From JAICKM01 sp038228295 (lineage in GTDB: Bacteria > Chloroflexota > Chloroflexia > QHBQ01 > JAICKM01), in assembly GCA_038228295.1 (NCBI GenBank), contig JBBRPH010000021.1, positions 1-64,000 on the forward strand: a DNA stretch of 64,000 bases, given 5' to 3'. The notes beneath the pieces are model-generated. The model saw only the letters and a list, made by a program, of their open reading frames with translations, made no database searches and was not told the origin of the DNA. How positions within the stretch are numbered: the stretch's first letter is position 1; the number at the start of each line of letters is the position of its first letter. Positions 23,630-32,642 of the stretch are shown here, piece after piece. Made by a program: the position numbers and the translations under genes.

Positions 23630-24811
23630 TTACGTTTTACGCAACGGCCACAGACCCGCTGCCAGCGCGCCGAGCGTCCAGAGGGTGGCGAGCAGGGGCA
23701 GCGCGACGGGGGCAAGGACGCTGACGAAGCCGAGGCTGTAGCCCGCACCTAACCCGGCAATCCAGCCGCGACGAGCGCGCGGCGACAGCAAGCCGGTGGC
23801 GGCGTGGGTGCCGAAGATCCAGCCGGGAACGATGCCCAGCAGGAGCAACGGTGGGCCAAACGCGGCCAGGGCTAATCCGACCAACAGTAGGCTGACGGCC
23901 CAGCGCCGGTCCCAGGCGACCGGCAATAGATCGCCGACGGGCACAGACCACCAGAGGGCGCCGACCGCACCCGCCGGTAGCGCCGCTAGCGCCCACGCCG
24001 CCCCAGCAGGAAGCGCACCCGGCGTAATCTCCAGCAGGGCCAGGTACTGCCCCGGCCAAGCACTACCCAACAAGGGCGTCACGACCAAGCAGCCTGCAAC
24101 CAGGATGCCCGCCAGCGCCACCAATGCGCGCGGGCGGCGCGCCACGATCAGCAGCAGCGCCAGCGCCGGCAAGCTGGGCGCGTGCAGGGCGACCAACCCG
24201 CCTAGCAGGCCGGCCAGGACATCGTGCCGCCCTTTCAAGCCGACCGTCACCCCTACCCAGCCCAAGAGGACCAGCACCCCGCTCTGCCCCAGCATTAACG
24301 AGGAAATCAGCGGCAGAAATGAAGTAGCGGCCAACATTAGCAGCCAGGGGGTGCCCTGTGCCGTGGGCCAGCCGCCCGCCAACAAGCCGATACACAGGCC
24401 CGCCGCCGTAGTGGTCAGCATGGCCCACGCGGTGAACAGCCCGGTCGGCGATAAGCCGAGCTGCACTAGCGGGGCTAGCGCCACAGCGGCGAACGGCGGG
24501 TCGGTATAGGCCGGTGGGTCGGCCGGCGGCGCGTCACCGGCCGCCAGAGACGCCTGCGCCGCAGCCTGGGCGCCCGGATCGTAGAGGTGTGGCCCGTCGC
24601 CTGCGGCCACCAGGGTTGCGCCGATCATTGTCGCCACAAAGGGGCTGCGGCGCACATAGCCGGCCGCCCCACCCATGCCCTGCACCATGCCGCTCCACAA
24701 CACACCGTAGCCGATCAACAACAGCAGACAGATCGCCGCCCCCAAGCGCGTGCCACAACCGCCCAAGCCGAAACCGCTGACCCTTATTGGGGATGGGGGA
24801 GGGCGATCCAT
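23630..24811 (-). CDS. GT87-family membrane protein with a degenerate KPQ motif, paralogue 2
   Basis: About 393 residues and 10 helices. The start at 24811 overlaps the end of the next GT87 gene by 28 nt and is preceded by an AGAGA-type ribosome site; a longer frame to 24952 runs far into that gene. Landmarks: GDGPHLYDPGAQAAAQAS, then LMLGQSGVLVLLGW. Where the other four paralogues read KPQ or KPH, this one has VALHAPSLPAL, so the Lys-Pro pair is lost. It may be inactive or altered in substrate. It is last in the run 28.8 to 23.6 kb of overlapping minus-strand genes. Confidence 0.75.
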   Translation of the reverse strand: MDRPPPSPIRVSGFGLGGCGTRLGAAICLLLLIGYGVLWSGMVQGMGGAAGYVRRSPFVATMIGATLVAAGDGPHLYDPGAQAAAQASLAAGDAPPADPPAYTDPPFAAVALAPLVQLGLSPTGLFTAWAMLTTTAAGLCIGLLAGGWPTAQGTPWLLMLAATSFLPLISSLMLGQSGVLVLLGWVGVTVGLKGRHDVLAGLLGGLVALHAPSLPALALLLIVARRPRALVALAGILVAGCLVVTPLLGSAWPGQYLALLEITPGALPAGAAWALAALPAGAVGALWWSVPVGDLLPVAWDRRWAVSLLLVGLALAAFGPPLLLLGIVPGWIFGTHAATGLLSPRARRGWIAGLGAGYSLGFVSVLAPVALPLLATLWTLGALAAGLWPLRKT

Positions 24812-26181
24812 GCTTCTCTTTCCAGTGCGGCGGTGCGCGCCGTGGCGCGCAATTCCGCCACGATCCAGGCCAATATCAACCCGCTCCCCCACAACGCCAA
24901 CCGGGCATCGGGCAGCAGCCACAACGGCCAGGCTCCGATCCAGCCGCCCCACAAGCAGGCGAACCCTGCCACCCGCCGTGCCGGCGGCATCGTCGCCACT
25001 ACCGCCGGCGTGTAGAGATAACGCAACACCGCCGCCGCCGGCACAATACCGATCAGCAGGTCATGCACATGGATATGCGGCGTGAACCACGGCGTAAGTA
25101 GCAGGGTCAACGCCCAGCGGAGTTCCCAGGCGGGGGCGCGTGAAGCATGAAACATGAAACGTGAAACGTAAGACGTAAAGCGTGCTGTATAACGCTTGAC
25201 TCCCGACGACGGCACAACGATCCGCGCCGGGGGTTCCCGATCCCCAGCGTGCGGATCACCAACCCCCGACCAGGCCCAGGCGCCCAAAGCCAGCGCAGCC
25301 AGGGGGCCTGCGAGCAGCAGTAGCTGGGCCGGCGCGCCTTGCAAATGCAGCGTAGCCTCGATCCAGGCGCGCCAGGTTTGCACTTGCGGCAGGTTTTCGT
25401 AGCCGGCATAGGCGGGGCTTTGCAGGAGGCGAACATAATCGGGCAGCACACCGAAGCCGGTAAGCGGCAACGGCATGAGCAACAGCAGCGTCCCCGCCCC
25501 GGCCGTAGCGGCCAGCGCCCAACCGCGTCCGGTCCGTGCCAACGCCAGCAGCGGCAGGATCAGCAAGTGCGGCTTGACACTGACCAAGGCCAGTGCCACG
25601 CCGGCGCGGCGATCCCAGCCCCAGGCCAGGGCGACGGTCGCTAGGGCGAGGCCCAGCGTCACCAGCGCGCTGGTCTGGCCCAGCAAGAGTGTGCGCCAGA
25701 AGGGCAAGAAACCCAACGGGGCCAACATAAAGGCCATCCCAGCCAGGGGCGGTGGGCGCGCCCAAGCCACCAGCACGGCCGCCGCTGCCAGGGTCATTGC
25801 CGCGCAGGCGGCAACCCAAATCAGGAAGCCCCGGCCTAACGGCAGTCCGGCCAGCGGCTGAAGCAGCCCGGCAAACCACGGCGGATTAACAAACGGCACC
25901 GCCAGTGCCGGGTCATAGCGGGTACCCCACTCGTGGCGCTGCAATGCGCGTTGGGCTTCCAACTGGTAGAGGGCCGCGCCCTGCCCTTGCGCCAGTAAGC
26001 GAGCGGCGTTGACAAAGGCGGCATAGTCGGTGAACGGGTAAGTCGCCTGAGCGGGCGGCAGATCCGCCTCGCGCAACCGGTCGGTCAGCCAGGGTTCGTT
26101 TAGCCAGCCTAACCCCAGCGCCGCGCCCAGCAGCACTAGCACCGCCGCCGCCTGCCACGGCGATCCCGCCCCGCTATACAC
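24784..26181 (-). CDS. GT87-family membrane glycosyltransferase-like protein, paralogue 3
   Basis: About 465 residues with 10-11 helices. GTG 26181 is chosen as start because it overlaps the upstream gene by only 8 nt and places the first helix at residue 9; TTG 26226 is the longer option. Landmarks: YPFTDYAAFVNAARLLAQGQ, ALYQLEAQRALQ, LLLGQTSALVTLGLAL and LVSVKPHLLILPLLAL (KPH for KPQ). A short stretch about residue 330-350 (ARFTSYVSRFMFHASR) is encoded by the microsatellite-like repeat at 25139-25186 and is foreign to the fold. Acceptor and donor are unknown. Confidence 0.8.
   Translation of the reverse strand: MYSGAGSPWQAAAVLVLLGAALGLGWLNEPWLTDRLREADLPPAQATYPFTDYAAFVNAARLLAQGQGAALYQLEAQRALQRHEWGTRYDPALAVPFVNPPWFAGLLQPLAGLPLGRGFLIWVAACAAMTLAAAAVLVAWARPPPLAGMAFMLAPLGFLPFWRTLLLGQTSALVTLGLALATVALAWGWDRRAGVALALVSVKPHLLILPLLALARTGRGWALAATAGAGTLLLLMPLPLTGFGVLPDYVRLLQSPAYAGYENLPQVQTWRAWIEATLHLQGAPAQLLLLAGPLAALALGAWAWSGVGDPHAGDREPPARIVVPSSGVKRYTARFTSYVSRFMFHASRAPAWELRWALTLLLTPWFTPHIHVHDLLIGIVPAAAVLRYLYTPAVVATMPPARRVAGFACLWGGWIGAWPLWLLPDARLALWGSGLILAWIVAELRATARTAALEREAWIALPHPQ
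25139..25186. repeat. GTGAAACGT-type microsatellite inserted in a GT87 gene
   Basis: Tandem degenerate units (TGAAGCA, TGAAACA, TGAAACG, TGAAACG, TAAGACG, TAAAGCG) remain in frame. Similar units occur at about 40078, 55001-55032 and 55480 in non-coding DNA. Confidence 0.6.
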
Positions 26182-27490
26182 CGGCCACCAGCACCTGCCG
26201 TAGGTCCGCAGGCGGTCGTCGGCCAAACCAGGCTACTGCCGCCAGCATAAACAACACGCCTAGGTGCAACGGCCAGCCGGGAACAGTCGAAATCAGGGGC
26301 AAGGTGAGTGTGCCGGCGAGATAGCCGGCGACAGACCAGGGCACCAGGCGCAGCACGGCTCTCGGCCGGGGATCGGCGCGGGCGGCGCGCCAGGCTAATA
26401 CTGCCGCCAGCGGCCACAGCGTCAGTTCATAGGGTAGACCGTGGGGATTGACTAGCAGCGTCGCTAGTAGCGCTGCCGCCCAGCGCCGATCCCAGCCGGC
26501 AGGGTCGGCAGCCCAGTTGCGCGCCGCGCCCCACCAAGCCCGTGTGATCCAGGCCAGCACCGCCAGACTCGCTAGCGCGGTGGCCGGCAGCACCCAGGCC
26601 GCCGGTCCGCCCGCCGCCAGAGTGAACGCGCCACGCAGGTTCTCCATCAACACCGGTTGGATCATGCTGTTGTCGGAGCGCACCGTCGCCACGTCGGTCA
26701 ACAGCCGCGCCCAGTCCCCGATCCAACCCACGCCGCCGAGCAGCGGCGTGATTGCCGTCAGCAGCACCGCACTCAACCCCGCAAAGGCGGCTAGCGTGCG
26801 CCAATGGCGCGTCAGCACCAACACGCCCAGTGGCACGATCAGCAGTTGCGGCTTGACCAATGCCAATGTCAGTGCCAGCCCGGCGGCGACCGCGCGCTCC
26901 TGGCGCAAATAGCGCAGGAACAGGGTGTAGGCCAGCAGATCCCACGGTGCCGTCTGTCCCTGGAGCAGATCCTCGTAGACGGGGAAAAAGCCGAAGCTGA
27001 GGGCGATGGCTGCCCGCGGGGCCCAGCGTCGCTCAATCGCATCACGGGCCGCCGCGCGCATTTCCGCAGCCAGCAGCCGCAGCGCGGCCAGCAGGGCCAA
27101 CCCGGTTGCGCCGATCCACACGGCATAACTAATCGGCAACGGCAGTCCCGCTAGCGGGGCCAGCGCCAGCGCGAGGAACGGCAGGTGGTCATAGGGCAGC
27201 GTACCGCGCGTGTAGTGATAAGGGGCTAAGATAGCCGCTTGCGCGGTGCTTTGCGCGGCCGGATCGTAGAGCTGTGCGCCGTGCCCGGTGGCGATCAGCC
27301 GCGCGCCGGTGAGGAACGGCGGGAAATCAGTGGTGAGTAGGAAGCTGCGAAAGTCGGCCGTGTGGCGAATTTGCACCCATAGGCTGATCGCCAGCGCGCT
27401 ACTGAGCGCCAGGCCCAACCCAATCAGGCCCAAGTAGACCCACACCCGGCGCGGCACCGGCTCGCTCCAGCGGATACGCGGGCGGCTCAT
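26174..27490 (-). CDS. GT87-family membrane glycosyltransferase-like protein, paralogue 4
   Basis: A 438-residue protein starting at ATG 27490, overlapping the upstream GT87 stop by 4 nt (ATGA). About 10 helices. Landmarks: TTDFPPFLTGARLIATGHGA with QLYDPAAQSTAQAAI, LLQGQTAPWDLLAY and LALVKPQLLIVPLGVL. The first-loop Asp followed by an F-x-x-G-A stretch is the expected GT-C metal or donor site. Full length and intact. It is translationally coupled on both sides, implying that the paralogues are made together. Confidence 0.83.
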   Translation of the reverse strand: MSRPRIRWSEPVPRRVWVYLGLIGLGLALSSALAISLWVQIRHTADFRSFLLTTDFPPFLTGARLIATGHGAQLYDPAAQSTAQAAILAPYHYTRGTLPYDHLPFLALALAPLAGLPLPISYAVWIGATGLALLAALRLLAAEMRAAARDAIERRWAPRAAIALSFGFFPVYEDLLQGQTAPWDLLAYTLFLRYLRQERAVAAGLALTLALVKPQLLIVPLGVLVLTRHWRTLAAFAGLSAVLLTAITPLLGGVGWIGDWARLLTDVATVRSDNSMIQPVLMENLRGAFTLAAGGPAAWVLPATALASLAVLAWITRAWWGAARNWAADPAGWDRRWAAALLATLLVNPHGLPYELTLWPLAAVLAWRAARADPRPRAVLRLVPWSVAGYLAGTLTLPLISTVPGWPLHLGVLFMLAAVAWFGRRPPADLRQVLVAGV

Positions 27491-28770
27491 GGCCGGGGAG
27501 ATCGGGCGGGGCGCAACGGCCCCCACGCCGCATAGCCGAGCGTCGCCAGCACTACCGGCGGAATAAACAGGCTCGTCCAGAGCGGGATGGTCCAGCCGCG
27601 TTGCACCGTGATCGCCGGCAGCACGGCGGCGGCCAGGGTCAAGCCAAGCGTGGCGACCCACGGCCAAGCGATCATGAACCCGGCAGCTAGAACCAGATAG
27701 CGGGTCAGGCGATCCCCGGCCCACAATTGGGCACGGCGATCCAGCAGCAGCAATACGGCAGGCAAGAGCAGCAGTTGATTATACGGTGCCCAGGTGGGGA
27801 TGATCGCCAGCGTCACCGCCGGCACTAGCGCCAGCGCCAGATTGTAGCCCGACGTGCCGGCCGCAGCGTGACGCACCCACAGGCAGATAAACGCACCGGC
27901 GGCGATCAGCACCACACTCGCCGCCGCCCCGCCCACCGGCGTGAGCAGCAGCGTATCTACCAGTGACCGCCCGCCGGTGTAGTGCTGGTAGTCGGTCAGC
28001 GCGGCTAGGAAGCGCCCGACCCAGCCTGGCGACACCCATTCAGCGCCGCCCAGCAAAAGGGCCATCGTCGCGCCGCAGCCGAGCGCCAGGCCGCGCCGCG
28101 TCCGCCAATCGCTGAGGGTCCAGAGCGCCAGCCAGGCCACCAGCGGCAGCGCCACCTGCGGCTTGATCGTCGCTAGCGCCAACAGTACGCCGGCGGGCAC
28201 CAGGCGCCCCGCCGTCAACAGCGCCGCCACTCCCGCCAGCAACACCGCAACCAGCAAGCTCAATTGCTGCAAAGCCAAGCCCTGTCCGGTTGGGAAGCTA
28301 CCCAATGTCAGCAGCGTCACCGCCAGCAGCGCCGGCCCGCCAAGCCGCGTCCGCAGCGCATAGGCCCATAGCGGCACACTGAGAACCGTCAATCCCAACA
28401 GCAACCAGATGGACACAGGCTGCACCAGCGTGAAAGGCAGTCCCAGCGTCGGAGCAAGCAAGAAAGCGACATAGATCGGGTAGGCAAAGCCCTGTTGATC
28501 ATGCGGATCGCCGGGACGCTGCGGATCAAGCAGCCGGCCATAGTAGCCGATCTGAATATCACGAGTTACGGCGGCGCTATAGGGATCACGGCCCTGCTCA
28601 AGCAACTCCTTCGCCCCTAGCCAGCGCGGGTAGAGGTCGGACAGGTTGCCGCGCGGCGTACCGCTGGTCTGCGCCTCTCGGACTTGCATCGGGATCAGCA
28701 CGCCCAGAATATAATAGCCCATGCTGAGGGCCAGCACCAGCGCCGGCACAACCACCGCCCAACGGCGCAC
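27487..28770 (-). CDS. GT87-family membrane glycosyltransferase-like protein, paralogue 5
   Basis: A 427-residue protein starting at GTG 28770, immediately after the purQ stop codon with no gap, so it must share the purQ transcript. About 10 helices. First loop: GNLSDLYPRWLGAKELLEQG with RDPYSAAVTRDIQ, the clearest match in the cluster to the GT87 D-x-x-x-x-W/F pattern. Later ALQQLSLLVAVLLAG and LLALATIKPQVALPLVAW carry the QQ and KPQ motifs. Likely adds a sugar outside the membrane from a polyprenyl-phosphate donor. Confidence 0.83.
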   Translation of the reverse strand: MRRWAVVVPALVLALSMGYYILGVLIPMQVREAQTSGTPRGNLSDLYPRWLGAKELLEQGRDPYSAAVTRDIQIGYYGRLLDPQRPGDPHDQQGFAYPIYVAFLLAPTLGLPFTLVQPVSIWLLLGLTVLSVPLWAYALRTRLGGPALLAVTLLTLGSFPTGQGLALQQLSLLVAVLLAGVAALLTAGRLVPAGVLLALATIKPQVALPLVAWLALWTLSDWRTRRGLALGCGATMALLLGGAEWVSPGWVGRFLAALTDYQHYTGGRSLVDTLLLTPVGGAAASVVLIAAGAFICLWVRHAAAGTSGYNLALALVPAVTLAIIPTWAPYNQLLLLPAVLLLLDRRAQLWAGDRLTRYLVLAAGFMIAWPWVATLGLTLAAAVLPAITVQRGWTIPLWTSLFIPPVVLATLGYAAWGPLRPARSPRP

Positions 28771-29511
28771 CTAGCGGCCTGCCGCGACCGGGCGCAGATC
28801 TGCGGCACCCCGGCAAGCCGCGATCAGCGCATGAAACAGATGCAGCCCATCGGTCATACCCAGCAGGGCTTCGCCCGCACGCTCCGGGTGCGGCATCAGT
28901 CCCAGCACATTGCCTGCCGGATTGCACAGCCCGGCGATGCCGTGGCTCGATCCGTTAGGGTTCGCCGCGTCTGTGATCGCGCCGCCTGCGTCGCAATACC
29001 GCAACACGACCTGGCGCTGCGCCTCGATCTCGGCCAGCGTCTCCGGGCCGGCGAAATAGCGGCCCTCGCCGTGGGCAATGGGCAGCCGCCAGACCGCGCC
29101 GCTCGGCACGTCCTGCGTGAAGGGCGTAGCCGTTGCGTCCGGCTCCACCCGCACCTGAATGGGGCGGCAGGAGAAAGCCAGCTCGCCGTTGCGGAGCAGC
29201 GCCCCCGGTAGTAGACCCGCTTCGGCCAGGATCTGGAAGCCGTTGCAGATGCCCAACACCGGTCCACCCGCCGCCGCGAACACCCGCAGCGCGCCCATAA
29301 CCGGCGCGAACCGGGCGATGGCGCCTGCTCGCAAATAATCGCCGTAACTGAAGCCGCCCGGCAGGATCAGGCAATCATAGCCCGCCAGGCGGCTCTCGCC
29401 ATGCCAGACGGCCTCCGTCGGCACACCCAATACCTCATTTAGCAAATACAGGCAGTCCTGGTCCCCGTTTGAGCCGGGAAACACCAGCACGCCAAATTTC
29501 AGTTGCGCCAT
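28771..29511 (-). CDS. purQ: Phosphoribosylformylglycinamidine synthase subunit PurQ (glutaminase)
   Basis: A 246-residue class I glutamine amidotransferase. GVLVFPGSNGDQDC and LILPGGFSYGDYLRAGAIA are PurQ signatures. The nucleophile Cys is in GPVLGICNGFQIL, and the His-Glu pair is in LMPHPER. It supplies ammonia to PurL in the fourth step of purine synthesis, working as a PurL-PurQ-PurS complex. purL is not in the window; purS lies 3.1 kb upstream on the same strand with membrane genes in between. GGGGAGAGAG precedes the ATG. A GT87 gene starts at the next base after the stop. Confidence 0.96.
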   Translation of the reverse strand: MAQLKFGVLVFPGSNGDQDCLYLLNEVLGVPTEAVWHGESRLAGYDCLILPGGFSYGDYLRAGAIARFAPVMGALRVFAAAGGPVLGICNGFQILAEAGLLPGALLRNGELAFSCRPIQVRVEPDATATPFTQDVPSGAVWRLPIAHGEGRYFAGPETLAEIEAQRQVVLRYCDAGGAITDAANPNGSSHGIAGLCNPAGNVLGLMPHPERAGEALLGMTDGLHLFHALIAACRGAADLRPVAAGR

Positions 29512-29652
29512 GCCGTGATCTCTCTCCCCTTGCCTATTCCGCTATGTCGTGAATCGCTCCTGCTGATTCTACAAGCAAGCTCGCCATTACGCAAGCCGCC
29601 ATCCGCCGGATATGTTATCATAGGGCTATCATCGCTACAAAGGAGCCGGCCC

Positions 29653-30072
29653 ATGGTTACGATCGAGCAACTGAACGCCCGCAGTCTCGGCACGCTGCCC
29701 GGCCTGATCGGCATCGAATTCACCGCCCTGGTCACGGGCCGGTTGACCGGCCGCCTGACCCTGCGCCCGGAACTGCTGGCCCCCAACGGCTACCTGCACG
29801 CAGCCACCCTGATCGCCCTGGCCGACACCAGTTGCGGCTACGGCACCTTTGCCCATTTGCCGCCCGGTGCACACAACTTCACCACGGTCGAACTCAAGAC
29901 CAACTTTCTCGGCACCCTGCGCGCCGGTGTGATCGAGTGCGACGCAATGTTGGTCCACGGCGGGCGCACCACCCAAGTCTGGGACGCGACCGTGCGCGAT
30001 GCAGCGACCGAGGCCACACTAGCCCTATTCCGCTGCACGCAGTTGCTGCTCTACCCGCGCCCGCCGGCCTGA
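29653..30072 (+). CDS. Hotdog-fold PaaI-type thioesterase
   Basis: A 139-residue protein. The core NGYLHAATLIALADTSCGYG, then FTTVELKTNFLGTLRAG, is the PaaI/YbdB hotdog pattern; the Asp of ALADTSCG is the usual catalytic acid and HA(A) replaces the HGG turn. It should hydrolyse an acyl- or aryl-CoA thioester in the cytoplasm. The start at 29653 is preceded by AAAGGAG and two TATCAT boxes; the longer frame from 29503 overlaps purQ antisense. It is a lone plus-strand gene between two minus-strand blocks, divergent from purQ. Confidence 0.85.
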   Translation: MVTIEQLNARSLGTLPGLIGIEFTALVTGRLTGRLTLRPELLAPNGYLHAATLIALADTSCGYGTFAHLPPGAHNFTTVELKTNFLGTLRAGVIECDAMLVHGGRTTQVWDATVRDAATEATLALFRCTQLLLYPRPPA

Positions 30073-30076
30073 TCGA

Positions 30077-31651
30077 TCAGCGGGCCACATACAACACCGC
30101 TTGCCTGTCGCCATAAACGCGCTGCCACCCCGCTGCCGCGCTCAGAATGGTGTCCAGCGGTGCATGAGGGCGGATCAGCACAGCATTGACCCCATAGCGA
30201 GCGAACAGGCTGCGCCAGTCGTGGCCGGCCGTCGCGGCGATATAGCGGTCGAAGATCGAGTTGTAGGGATCGGCCCGCCCGTCAATAAACACCGGCCGGC
30301 CGCGCGCGATCAGATAGCCGCCCCAGCCGTATTCATGGAACAGATGGAGCGGCTGCGGCAGGTCGGTGCGGTGCGCGTCCAGATAGGTCACGGCGGCGGC
30401 GGGATAATCGCGCTCCAGCGGCGCAGAGTGAACTTGGGCGCGCCCGTTGGTCAGCATCACCCCGGCCAGCAGCAGACTGAACCCGAAGTACACCCCGACG
30501 TTGAGGCGACCCATCCAAGCGGGCGCGGACCTCTCCCGCCACCCCTCCCCTAAAGCCGGTGAGGGTGGGGATAGGAAATTACCCAGGCGCGGCCACAACT
30601 GGAGCAACCGCCCAGCGACAGCCACGGCCCACACCATGCCGTACAGCGGCAGAAAGCGGCCCGCTTGCAACGCCATCAGGGTGAAGCCGCCCAGCATGAG
30701 CAGGAACGCCGCGTTGCCCCCGGCGCGTAGCCTTAACTCCCCGCTCCCCTTCCCCCTGAAGGAAGGAGGAGACCGCTTCCCTCCCGCTGTAGAGGAGGAG
30801 GGGGAGCGGGCGGCGGGCCGGCGCACGCTGCCCAGCACCAACAACGCAAGGAGGCTGGCGAGCAGTGGCAGCGATTGCAGCGTGCGGAAGTCAGGTGGCT
30901 GCCACTCTTGCACGTAATGTAACGAGGGATTGCCGCCCGGCCCACTCAGATAGGTCAGCGGATAGAGCCAGAGGTCCAGGCCGTTGGGATTGAGCAGCGA
31001 TAGGCCCGCGCAGGCGGCGGTGACAAGCAGCAGCGGACGCAAGGGCGCGGAGGGCCGGCCGAGAATCCGGTTGATCGCTTCGCCGACAACGGCGGCTCCC
31101 AGCAGCAGCAGTCCCACCGTAAAGCCGGCATGAACATTGGCCCACACCAGCATCAGCGGCGGCAGCAGCCACAGCCGGCGATCCGCGCCCACGCAATGAT
31201 AACGCAGCAATACGGCCAGGAAAATCACGCAGAACAGAGTGGTCACGACCTGTGGACGCACGCCCCAGGTCGGCGCGTCTAGGATCAGCGCCATGCCCAT
31301 TACACCGACCGCTAGCGGGCGCCCGGCCCCTGCGGCGCGCATTAGGCGGAACAGCAGCAAATAAACGCTAACTGTGATCAGGCCGAACAGCAGCACGTTG
31401 GCTGCGTAACCGAGCGTCTGCTCGATGGCGTACATCACGGCTTCTAGCAGCCACTGCTGCATGATCCAGCGTGCGCCGGGTACGGTATAGGAGTAGAGGT
31501 CGCCCTGCGGCACGCGCCCCAGCGTCCACACCAAGCGGCCGTTTTGCAGGTGCCACCACACATCAGGGTCGGTAGGAGTCCAAAAATAGGCTAGCAATAC
31601 CACCGTCAACAGCAGTGCCCCGATCAGCAGCGCCCGATCAAACCCGGCCAC
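30077..31651 (-). CDS. GT-C-like polytopic membrane protein (DPDVWWHL family) carrying two translated repeats
   Basis: About 524 residues and 10-12 helices. The first-loop motif WTPTDPDVWWHLQNGRLVW is found in a family of putative membrane glycosyltransferases; the acidic DPD would be the catalytic or metal site. The C-terminal extracytoplasmic part ends RVYGDRQAVLYVAR. Two insertions, about residues 285-315 (PSSSTAGGKRSPPSFRGKG) and 365-385 (LSPPSPALGEGWRERS), are encoded by inverted-repeat elements and look foreign. GTG 31651 is preferred as start (21 nt after the upstream stop); a longer frame to 31732 overlaps the upstream pseudogene. Confidence 0.7.
   Translation of the reverse strand: MAGFDRALLIGALLLTVVLLAYFWTPTDPDVWWHLQNGRLVWTLGRVPQGDLYSYTVPGARWIMQQWLLEAVMYAIEQTLGYAANVLLFGLITVSVYLLLFRLMRAAGAGRPLAVGVMGMALILDAPTWGVRPQVVTTLFCVIFLAVLLRYHCVGADRRLWLLPPLMLVWANVHAGFTVGLLLLGAAVVGEAINRILGRPSAPLRPLLLVTAACAGLSLLNPNGLDLWLYPLTYLSGPGGNPSLHYVQEWQPPDFRTLQSLPLLASLLALLVLGSVRRPAARSPSSSTAGGKRSPPSFRGKGSGELRLRAGGNAAFLLMLGGFTLMALQAGRFLPLYGMVWAVAVAGRLLQLWPRLGNFLSPPSPALGEGWRERSAPAWMGRLNVGVYFGFSLLLAGVMLTNGRAQVHSAPLERDYPAAAVTYLDAHRTDLPQPLHLFHEYGWGGYLIARGRPVFIDGRADPYNSIFDRYIAATAGHDWRSLFARYGVNAVLIRPHAPLDTILSAAAGWQRVYGDRQAVLYVAR
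30530..30574. repeat. In-frame GC-rich inverted-repeat element (site B)
   Basis: The imperfect hairpin CCACCCCTCCCC...GGTGAGGGTGGGG lies inside the GT-C-like gene. On the coding strand it reads LSPPSPALGEG, a peptide closely like those at the other sites. Confidence 0.65.
30740..30810. repeat. In-frame GC-rich inverted-repeat element (site C)
   Basis: The outer perfect 10-bp arms CCCGCTCCCC (30740-30749) and GGGGAGCGGG (30801-30810) enclose smaller CTTCC/GGAAG and CTCC/GGAG pairs. It is inside the same GT-C-like gene as site B. Confidence 0.7.
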
Positions 31652-31671
31652 GCCGCGCCCAACGACTGATC

Positions 31672-32642
31672 TTAACCGACCCAATTGCCGCGCACCGACT
31701 GAAGCGTCCAGACCAGCAACCAACTGACCCAAAACAGGATGATCGCCAGATGCACCCAGCGTGGTCGCCGGCCGGCCCAGAGCGCTAGCACGAGGAAGCA
31801 GGGAAAGGCCGACAAAACATAGCGCGAGACACTAACCAACGGGAAATCGGCCCGTATATGAAACCAACTGGACAACAACACTAGCGCAGCGAACAGCCCA
31901 TAGCCGGCCCGCACACGAAAAGCGGCAATAGTCAGCGCCGTGAAGCCAAGCAGCACCGCCAGATCGAAGCTGTTGATCGTCAATTGTCCTGCGCCTACCA
32001 CCTTTTGCACGGCGGTGAGCAGCGTTTCGCCCGGCCAGGTGGTGCGCTGCTGCCATTGGAGGCTTGCGCGCGTGAACCAGGAGACGGGATCATGCACACC
32101 CAAAGCCAGATAAATGAAAAAAGCAGCCGTAGCCAACCCACCCGCCGCCACTACCGCGAGCACAGTAGCCCAGTGCCGTAGTCGGTGTACGCAGCATACA
32201 GGAAAAAGGCAGTGGGGAAAAGGGCCACATACGCTACTGTCCTTCCCACTGTCGTTACATTATACTCCACTTGGATCAAGCGATAGAGCAACGTGAACGC
32301 CACCGCCGCCGCTACACTCCCCACCAGTACCCCGGCCGGCGCAATATTGCCGGTCAATGTATTGATAGCGCGCATTAGTAATGGTAGCAGCGGGAAGAAA
32401 GCAGTGCTGCCTTCGGTGCCATAGCCACGCACGGCGATCTTTTCATACCAGAGTGCGTCTTCGCGTTCCCACGGAGCCGACCAACCGCTACCCTGTAGCG
32501 GAAAGCCGACATGAGCATATTGCCGACCCAAGTCAGCCGGCGGGAAGCGAACTAGGACAAAGACCGCCCATAGCCCTAGGCCGATCCGCAGTGCCGTCAC
32601 CGTGCCCACCCCCACCAGCAGCGGGATGCGCCACGCACTCAC
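31672..32642 (-). pseudogene. PIG-V/Mannosyl_trans2-like glycosyltransferase with an out-of-frame internal deletion
   Basis: The gene starts at a GTG in a GTGA overlap with the purS stop. The first 160 residues (PLQGSGWSAPWEREDALWYE, IAVRGYG, ALFPTAFFLYAAYT) and the part from about 32175 downwards (AAGGLATAAFFIYLALG to RGNWVG) each align along their length with the intact paralogue at 32977-34227. Near 32183 about 57 codons present in the paralogue (from ESLFLALVLG to GWRPT) are missing, and the frame changes, stopping the first half after LLCSR. The product is therefore split and lacks a membrane section; it is very likely dead. Confidence 0.82.
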
